7,952 bases of DNA, taken from assembly GCA_011391755.1 (NCBI GenBank), contig JAABPZ010000058.1, forward strand, positions 1 through 7,952. Reading direction: 5' to 3'. The position numbers and the translations under genes are program-made. The stretch comes from Methanothrix sp. (lineage in GTDB: Archaea > Halobacteriota > Methanosarcinia > Methanotrichales > Methanotrichaceae). Shown in pieces: positions 4,483-7,952 of the stretch; position 1 is the stretch's first letter; every line of letters begins with the position of its first letter. Below the pieces are notes generated by a model. That model saw nothing but the letters and a program-made list of their open reading frames with translations, was not told where the DNA came from and made no database searches.

Positions 4483-5034
4483 TCAGATCGGTCTATCAAA
4501 ATAGATGCTCTTTCCGGAGGCTTTGAGGGGCAATCCATAGGCTACGCTGCAGCCCTCCAGCCAGTTCAGGGAGAGTGCGGCCACTCCTGCCGTGAACATG
4601 ACGCGGTTATCGACATTGTGCAGGCTGGCCGTCTTGGCAGCCGAGCCCAAAGCAATGCCAAGGTCAGCCATCTTGATGACGCAGTTGGGGCCGTGGAAGA
4701 ATTTTTCCGGCTGCAACTCCAGGAACGGTTTTTGTGCTTCTTGCATCTCTTTGCAGTTGGCATAGCCGCATCCTCCGCAGTCCAGGCCTACGCTGTCTAT
4801 GGCCTTGCTGCCCAAGAGAAGGCACGCCTCGCTCTTTTCCAGGTTGCCTGCGTCCCGCAAAAAGAATTTGATGCCCTGCGCCTCTCCCAGACGGCGCAGC
4901 TCTCGAGAAAGCTCCACCAGCTCTTCGCCTATTACTACTCTTATTACTATGGAGTCCTGGCCCCGGCCTTTGGGCGCGGTGCGCGCAGAGAGGGCCATCA
5001 GCTCAGCTACCATTTCCACGGCTTTGAAGGTCAT
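4483..5034 (-). CDS. DUF2148 ferredoxin-domain protein
   Basis: A 183-residue cytoplasmic protein of the DUF2148/COG4739 family, described only as containing a ferredoxin-like domain. The diagnostic cysteine motif LDCGGCGYANCKE (85-97) gives Cys86, Cys89 and Cys94. With Cys118 in GPNCVIK these could bind one iron-sulfur cluster. The N-terminus (MTFKAVEMVAELMALSARTAPKGRG) and the later LGIALGSAAKTAS and DNRVMFTAGVAAL segments also fit the family, and the length is typical. It is the first gene of an operon with the beta-RFAP synthase-like gene 17 nt downstream. The start is supported by TATAAATA at 5057-5064, which would place transcription start almost at the ATG. The reaction is unknown; the operon hints at a link to one-carbon cofactor synthesis, which is an inference. 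Confidence 0.88.
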   Translation of the reverse strand: MTFKAVEMVAELMALSARTAPKGRGQDSIVIRVVIGEELVELSRELRRLGEAQGIKFFLRDAGNLEKSEACLLLGSKAIDSVGLDCGGCGYANCKEMQEAQKPFLELQPEKFFHGPNCVIKMADLGIALGSAAKTASLHNVDNRVMFTAGVAALSLNWLEGCSVAYGLPLKASGKSIYFDRPI

Positions 5035-5049
5035 GAAAAGAGGATAAAC

Positions 5050-5070
5050 GGATTCGTATTTATAGGATTC
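5050..5070 (-). promoter_or_regulatory. TATA box of the DUF2148 operon flanked by a direct repeat
   Basis: The minus strand reads TATAAATA at 5057-5064, about 27 nt before the ATG at 5034, implying a leaderless transcript. The hexamer GGATTC occurs on both sides of the box at 5050-5055 and 5065-5070, in the same orientation 15 nt apart. Repeats that bracket a TATA box can be regulator sites that block or assist the basal factors; this role is only suggested. Confidence 0.5.
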
Positions 5071-5079
5071 TTTATTCTG

Positions 5080-5484
5080 TCAATGCCATTCGTCCACTAC
5101 GGTATACTCATCAATGTCAATGATTTGATCATTTTGCTTCTTGCGGCTTGCGCCCGGACTTTCTTCCCTTCCCTTCATCATGGCCAGCAGAAGGGCAGCG
5201 AGGGCTGAGAGTGCCGCAGGCCCGGAAAAACCGCTTCGCTTTGCAAACCAGAGTAACGCTAATTTTGCGATACCCTTGAAAAGACCTGTAAGAAAATTGG
5301 GCCGGCTGCTGCCTGGCACTGACTTTATCAAATTGGAGAAAAATGCCATTATTCTTGACCTAGTCGATGGCCGGAGGGTCCATTTCACCAATTTGACCAG
5401 CGTGACTATTAGGGCACCCCTGACCGCTTTGTTGAGCAGAACGGCGCTAATAACGGTTTTTATCAACTTTGCCAGCATTCCCAT
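5080..5484 (-). CDS. Small basic, hydrophobic protein of unknown function
   Basis: I do not recognise this 134-residue protein. The N-terminal third (MLAKLIKTVISAVLLNKAVR and the following ALIVTLVKLVKW) is hydrophobic with evenly spaced lysines. A second such segment lies at about 66-81 (GLFKGIAKLALLWFAK), and an Ala/Leu-rich helix at 87-103 (SGPAALSALAALLLAMM). A charged linker leads to an acidic end, DIDEYTVVDEWH. The pattern suggests amphipathic or membrane-embedded helices with a soluble acidic tail. It follows the 74-residue gene by 29 nt in the same direction. TAATATATC about 30 nt upstream (near 5510-5518) could give it its own promoter and a near-leaderless message; no clear ribosome binding site is seen. 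Protein-like codon use and lack of competing frames support it as real. Confidence 0.65.
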   Translation of the reverse strand: MGMLAKLIKTVISAVLLNKAVRGALIVTLVKLVKWTLRPSTRSRIMAFFSNLIKSVPGSSRPNFLTGLFKGIAKLALLWFAKRSGFSGPAALSALAALLLAMMKGREESPGASRKKQNDQIIDIDEYTVVDEWH

Positions 5485-5513
5485 CAGGACTAATTACTGC
5501 TTGCACTGATATA

Positions 5514-5738
5514 TTATCTATCGGTTTGAAATCTCTCCGGCCAGATCATTCTCTCTTTACTTCTCTGTTTTATCATCTCTTCTGCATCGACAACAGTGAT
5601 GCCAAAGACCTCAGCCAGGATCTCCTGGGCGGCATGAAGCTTCATATCTATCAGGTCATCACCGCTTATTCGCGAATTTTCGCGAGGCACAATGGGTTTT
5701 TTCTTCGCTTTGCCCATGTTGCCCAGGACTTTAGCCAT
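5514..5738 (-). CDS. Small charged protein of unknown function, 74 residues
   Basis: No family recognised. The product has a lysine-rich start (MAKVLGNMGKAKKKP), then a predicted helical region DDLIDMKLHAAQEILAEVFG (27-46) and ITVVDAEEMIKQRSKERM (47-64), ending WPERFQTDR. The helix pair with many Glu, Lys and Arg resembles a small soluble binding or regulatory domain; no Cys, His cluster or signal peptide is present. The start is supported by GAGGT at about 5748-5752, 9 nt before the ATG, and by AT-rich TATA-like sequence at 5764-5777. It probably heads a short transcript with the hydrophobic protein at 5080-5484. Confidence 0.65.
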   Translation of the reverse strand: MAKVLGNMGKAKKKPIVPRENSRISGDDLIDMKLHAAQEILAEVFGITVVDAEEMIKQRSKERMIWPERFQTDR

Positions 5739-5830
5739 ATAGGAAATACCTCTGCATACATTTGATATAAATATAATGCCTTTTCGCAGGGCGAGCCCTT
5801 TATGTGCTGGAGCGATTGGATTGAATCAAT
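5739..5830. promoter_or_regulatory. Divergent promoter region
   Basis: This 92-nt gap separates the diverging 74-residue gene and the epimerase. GATATAAATATAAT at 5764-5777 is AT-rich enough to act as a TATA element on both strands: leftward it would start transcription near 5740-5750, rightward near 5795-5800. The ribosome binding site GAGGT of the leftward gene lies at about 5748-5752. No strong ribosome binding site precedes the epimerase ATG at 5831; the nearest purine-rich piece, GGAG, is about 19 nt away. Confidence 0.5.
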
Positions 5831-6742
5831 ATGTCGGAGAAGTTCGTTATAACCGGGGGCGCGGGTTTCATAGGCTCCAACCTGGCCGAGTACCTATCGA
5901 AAGACAATGATGTGCTTGTCATCGATGATCTCTCCACCGGCAAGATGGAAAACCTGGCCGGCCTGGATGTGGCATTCCTAAAGGGAAGCTTAACCGATCT
6001 TTTGTTGTTAAAGGAGGCCTTTGCTGGCGCTACTTGTGTCTTTCATCAGGCGGCCATAGCCTCGGTCAAAAAGAGCGTGGAAGATCCTGCGCATACTAAT
6101 GCCGTTGGCATCGATGGGACTCTTAATGTGCTGATCGCAGCCAGGGATGCAGGTGTGCGCCGCATGGTGCAGGCCTCCTCGGCGGCAGTCTACGGCAGCT
6201 CACCAGAGCTTCCCAAAAAGGAGGATATGCTGCCCGAGCCAATGTCGCCCTATGCCGTCTCCAAGCTTGCTGCCGAGCACTATGCCCGCGTCTTCCAGGA
6301 ACTGTACGGCCTGAAGACCGTATCCCTGCGCTATTTCAATGTCTTTGGCCCCAAGCAAGACCCCTCATCCGAATATTCGGGAGTGATATCCAGGTTCATC
6401 TCCGCTCTCCTGAGTGATGAACAGCCCGTGATCTACGGAGACGGGGAGCAGACTCGTGACTTTGTCTATGTTAATGATGTAGTCTTCGCGAATATTCTCG
6501 CCAGCCGGGCTTTGCCCGGCGTTTATAACATCGCTTGTGCAAAGAGCATCAGCCTCAATACCCTGGTAAAGGTGATCGGCAAGATCCTGGCAAAAGAGGT
6601 CCGGCCCAGATATGAATCCGCCCGGGCAGGAGACATCAAGCACTCGCTGGCCGATATCAACCGGGCGAAAGGGATGGGCTATTTTCCCAAATACAATCTC
6701 GAAGAGGCTCTATTAGAAACCATCGAATGGTTCAAAAAATAA
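5831..6742 (+). CDS. NAD-dependent sugar-nucleotide epimerase (extended SDR, GalE/WbpP type)
   Basis: A 303-residue extended short-chain dehydrogenase/reductase. The NAD-binding motif TGGAGFIG (8-15) follows the first strand, DDLSTGK (32-38) recognises the cofactor ribose, HQAA (72-75) lines the pocket, and the catalytic set is SSAAVYG (116-122) with Tyr141 and Lys145 of YAVSK. Substrate-side motifs RYFNVFGP (167-174), IYGDGEQTRDFVYVNDV (201-217) and ARAGDIKHSLADI (264-276) are those of UDP-glucose and UDP-N-acetylglucosamine 4-epimerases and related dehydratases. The likely role is to make UDP-sugars for surface glycans or protein glycosylation in the cytoplasm. Which sugar is used cannot be read from the sequence. 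Start and length suit the family. It diverges from the small genes at 5080-5738 and runs tail to tail into the YkgJ-like gene. Confidence 0.92.
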   Translation: MSEKFVITGGAGFIGSNLAEYLSKDNDVLVIDDLSTGKMENLAGLDVAFLKGSLTDLLLLKEAFAGATCVFHQAAIASVKKSVEDPAHTNAVGIDGTLNVLIAARDAGVRRMVQASSAAVYGSSPELPKKEDMLPEPMSPYAVSKLAAEHYARVFQELYGLKTVSLRYFNVFGPKQDPSSEYSGVISRFISALLSDEQPVIYGDGEQTRDFVYVNDVVFANILASRALPGVYNIACAKSISLNTLVKVIGKILAKEVRPRYESARAGDIKHSLADINRAKGMGYFPKYNLEEALLETIEWFKK

Positions 6743-6743
6743 A

Positions 6744-6992
6744 TTATTTCTTAAAATAGAATCCGCAGGTTTGAATATTCTCTATATCCTCGGGAGTCAG
6801 CGGGAAGGCCTTGCATATGCTGGGCCGAATAACGTATATCCTACAGCGCTTGTTTTTGGCATCATGGGCGAGGCACAGCTCACAGCATTTGCCGCATCGG
6901 ACACACTCTCCGCGCCTCTTAACCCGCCACGCCAAAACCTGGCTATTCTTTAGGTACCAGACAATCCTTCTTCTAATCCATCCGTCTAACAT
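6744..6992 (-). CDS. YkgJ-type cysteine-cluster protein, short form
   Basis: An 82-residue protein with eight cysteines. The core GECVRCGKCCELC (28-40) gives Cys30, 33, 36, 37 and 40, followed by Cys50 (KNKRCRIYVIRPSIC), Cys60 and Cys76. The CxxCxxCC...C...RP..C..FP order is that of the YkgJ / zinc- or iron-chelating family (UPF0153-type), thought to bind an Fe-S or zinc centre; the cellular role is unknown. The basic N-terminus (WIRRRIVWYLKNSQVLAWRVKRR) precedes the cluster. AGGT about 5 nt before the ATG supports the start. Its stop lies 1 nt from the epimerase stop on the other strand, so the two transcripts must overlap at their 3' ends. Confidence 0.85.
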   Translation of the reverse strand: MLDGWIRRRIVWYLKNSQVLAWRVKRRGECVRCGKCCELCLAHDAKNKRCRIYVIRPSICKAFPLTPEDIENIQTCGFYFKK

Positions 6993-7183
6993 GGAAAACC
7001 TAGCTCATGGGCGCTGTGATACTGATGCTTTTTAACCTCGCGCTTCAGCTTCGAAATCTGAGCCACGGAAACGGTTAAAAAGATTACGGCCCGCGGCTCA
7101 TTGGGGAGCCAGTGGTTTTGTCCATAGGTTTATCTAAATGCAACATGATATGAAAGGCGATGAAAATTCAGGGTGATGCAATA
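6993..7183. promoter_or_regulatory. Divergent upstream region of the YkgJ-like and rubrerythrin genes
   Basis: The gap holds a perfect 10-bp inverted repeat, CTTTTTAACC (7028-7037) and GGTTAAAAAG (7073-7082), 35 nt apart. Both arms are TATA-like and could drive divergent transcripts or form a regulator site. A short hairpin GGCTC/GAGCC lies at 7095-7110. TTTATCTAAATG near 7129-7140 is a second TATA candidate that would start transcription near 7160, giving a leader of about 20 nt to rubrerythrin. No protein-coding frame is convincing here. Confidence 0.45.
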
Positions 7184-7759
7184 ATGAAGAGCCTTAAAGG
7201 CACCAAGACCGAGAAAAATCTGATGACAGCATTTGCCGGTGAATCACAGGCCCGAAATAGATATTCATTCTTTGCTTCTCAGGCAAAAAAAGAGGGCTAT
7301 GAGCAGATTGCTGCCATATTCCTGGACACTGCCGACAACGAAAAGGAGCACGCAAAAGTGCTTTTCAAGCTTCTGGAAGGCGGAGAAGCAGAAGTTTTCG
7401 CACATTTTCCGGCAGGAGTCATTGCAGACACTACTGCAAATCTAAAGGGGGCAGCAGAAGGCGAGCGATACGAATACGCAGAAATGTATCCATCATTTGC
7501 AGAGATCGCTAGGTCTGAGGGCTTTGCAGAGATTGCTACAACCTTCCTCAACATAGCCGCCGCCGAAAAAGGGCATGAAAGAAGATATCTCTCCCTGAAA
7601 AAGAATCTCGATGAGGGCGCAGTCTTCAAGAGAGACGACAAGGTAGTCTGGAGATGCCGCAATTGCGGATATCTACATGAGGGAAATGCTGCTCCGGAGG
7701 AGTGCCCAGCCTGCAAGCATGAACAGGCATACTTTGAGGTCTTTGGCGAGGTCTATTGA
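7184..7759 (+). CDS. rbr: Rubrerythrin (diiron ferritin-like plus rubredoxin-like domain)
   Basis: Rubrerythrin reduces hydrogen peroxide in the cytoplasm of anaerobes using electrons passed from rubredoxin-type donors. The 191-residue product has the length of the Desulfovibrio vulgaris protein, with ligands at matching positions. Diiron site: Glu20 (AGESQARNRY), Glu53 and His56 (NEKEH), Glu94 and Glu97 (GERYEYAEMY), Glu128 and His131 (AAEKGH). The C-terminal rubredoxin-like iron site has Cys158, Cys161, Cys174 and Cys177 (WRCRNCGY and EECPACKHE). The start at 7184 is chosen over the in-frame ATG at 7160 because homologues begin MKSLKGTKTEKNL and because GGTGA (7172-7176) lies 7 nt before it. 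It appears to be a single-gene transcript. Annotation is secure. Confidence 0.97.
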   Translation: MKSLKGTKTEKNLMTAFAGESQARNRYSFFASQAKKEGYEQIAAIFLDTADNEKEHAKVLFKLLEGGEAEVFAHFPAGVIADTTANLKGAAEGERYEYAEMYPSFAEIARSEGFAEIATTFLNIAAAEKGHERRYLSLKKNLDEGAVFKRDDKVVWRCRNCGYLHEGNAAPEECPACKHEQAYFEVFGEVY

Positions 7760-7813
7760 GAAATAGCACCGCATATTTATGCCACGTCACAGATGACTGA
7801 TATGGAGAATGGA
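7760..7813 (+). promoter_or_regulatory. TATA element and ribosome binding site before the exported protein
   Basis: ATATTTAT at 7773-7780 is a TATA candidate that would start transcription near 7800. GGAG at 7804-7807 lies 6 nt before the ATG at 7814 and so favours that start over the ATG at 7802. No T-run follows the rubrerythrin stop, so read-through from that gene is also possible. Confidence 0.4.
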
Positions 7814-7952
7814 ATGAAACGAATGATATTGGTTATGGTGGTACTGATAGCTATTGTCCTTTTTGCACAAAGCAAACCATTAGTCAACCTGGCGGGCAGA
7901 GATGGAAGTCTGATCTTAGGCGGATTGACAAACAATTCGACCATCAATTCAT
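7814..7952 (+). CDS. N-terminus of an exported or membrane-anchored protein (cut by right edge)
   Basis: The frame begins MKRMILVMVVLIAIVLFAQ and continues SKPLVNLAGRDGSLILGG into an Asn/Thr/Ser-rich stretch (TNNSTINS), about 46 residues before the window ends. The basic start followed by a 14-residue hydrophobic core and AQS is a typical signal peptide, with cleavage likely near FAQS/K; no lipobox cysteine is visible. The NNST sequence offers possible N-glycosylation sites, common in methanogen surface proteins. Function cannot be told from this fragment. Confidence 0.65.
   Translation, partial: MKRMILVMVVLIAIVLFAQSKPLVNLAGRDGSLILGGLTNNSTINS

Noticed and set aside
3293..4504. Long plus-strand frames opposite the beta-RFAP synthase-like gene
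   Set aside because: They mirror a gene with clear GHMP motifs and show no motif or ribosome binding site of their own.
4618..5208. 196-residue plus-strand frame opposite the DUF2148 gene
   Set aside because: It is antisense to a conserved cysteine-motif protein and crosses its promoter; the repetitive YYYSYYYG segment is a frame artefact.
7160..7183. Upstream in-frame ATG for rubrerythrin
   Set aside because: Homologues start MKSLKGTKTEK at 7184, where the GGTGA site is correctly spaced.
7297..7716. 139-residue minus-strand frame opposite rubrerythrin
   Set aside because: Ser/Ala/Arg-rich shadow of a secure gene.
1..7952. CRISPR array, tRNA or rRNA genes, integrase
   Set aside because: No regularly spaced repeats, no cloverleaf-type sequence and no conserved rRNA segments were recognised; the only mobile-element gene is the partial transposase.

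Overview
The window reads as a methanogenic archaeon of the Methanosarcinales, most likely Methanothrix (Methanosaeta) or a close relative. This rests on a CTP-dependent (archaeal-type) riboflavin kinase, a beta-RFAP synthase-like GHMP protein of the methanopterin pathway, a DUF2148 Fe-S protein, a short YkgJ-type cysteine-cluster protein, a two-domain rubrerythrin, and TATA-type promoters placed so that several transcripts would be leaderless or have very short leaders. The genus is an inference from gene content, not from a database match.

Layout from left to right. 1-418 (minus) is the N-terminal part of an IS4/IS1634-type transposase running off the left edge. Its upstream region (419-579) holds a hairpin over the ribosome binding site and a 42-bp imperfect tandem repeat. 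580-1599 (plus) is a long-form phosphatidylserine-decarboxylase-like enzyme with its catalytic residues intact. 1600-1808 is a GC-rich spacer with a strong stem-loop and two T-runs. 1809-2186 (minus) is riboflavin kinase RibK. 2233-3215 (minus) is an AT-rich two-gene cassette: a ubiquitin-fold-like small protein followed by a three-helix membrane protein. 3278-5034 (minus) is an operon of a DUF2148 Fe-S protein and a beta-RFAP synthase-like protein; the latter's last ~30 codons appear to be out of frame. 5080-5738 (minus) holds two small proteins I do not recognise. 5831-6742 (plus) is an NAD-dependent sugar-nucleotide epimerase, ending almost end to end with a YkgJ-like gene (6744-6992, minus). 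7184-7759 (plus) is rubrerythrin, and 7814-7952 (plus) is the start of an exported protein cut by the right edge.

Most of the window is core metabolism: flavin nucleotide synthesis, methanopterin synthesis, surface sugar synthesis and peroxide defence. The parts that look acquired are the IS element, possibly the decarboxylase beside it, and the AT-rich cassette wedged between riboflavin kinase and the methanopterin gene. That cassette is the best candidate for an undescribed system: a ubiquitin-like protein paired with a small membrane protein, with no E1, E2 or JAB gene in view. A coding-quality 36-codon frame at 3253-3363 suggests either a frameshift in the methanopterin gene or a remnant gene cut by arrival of the cassette.
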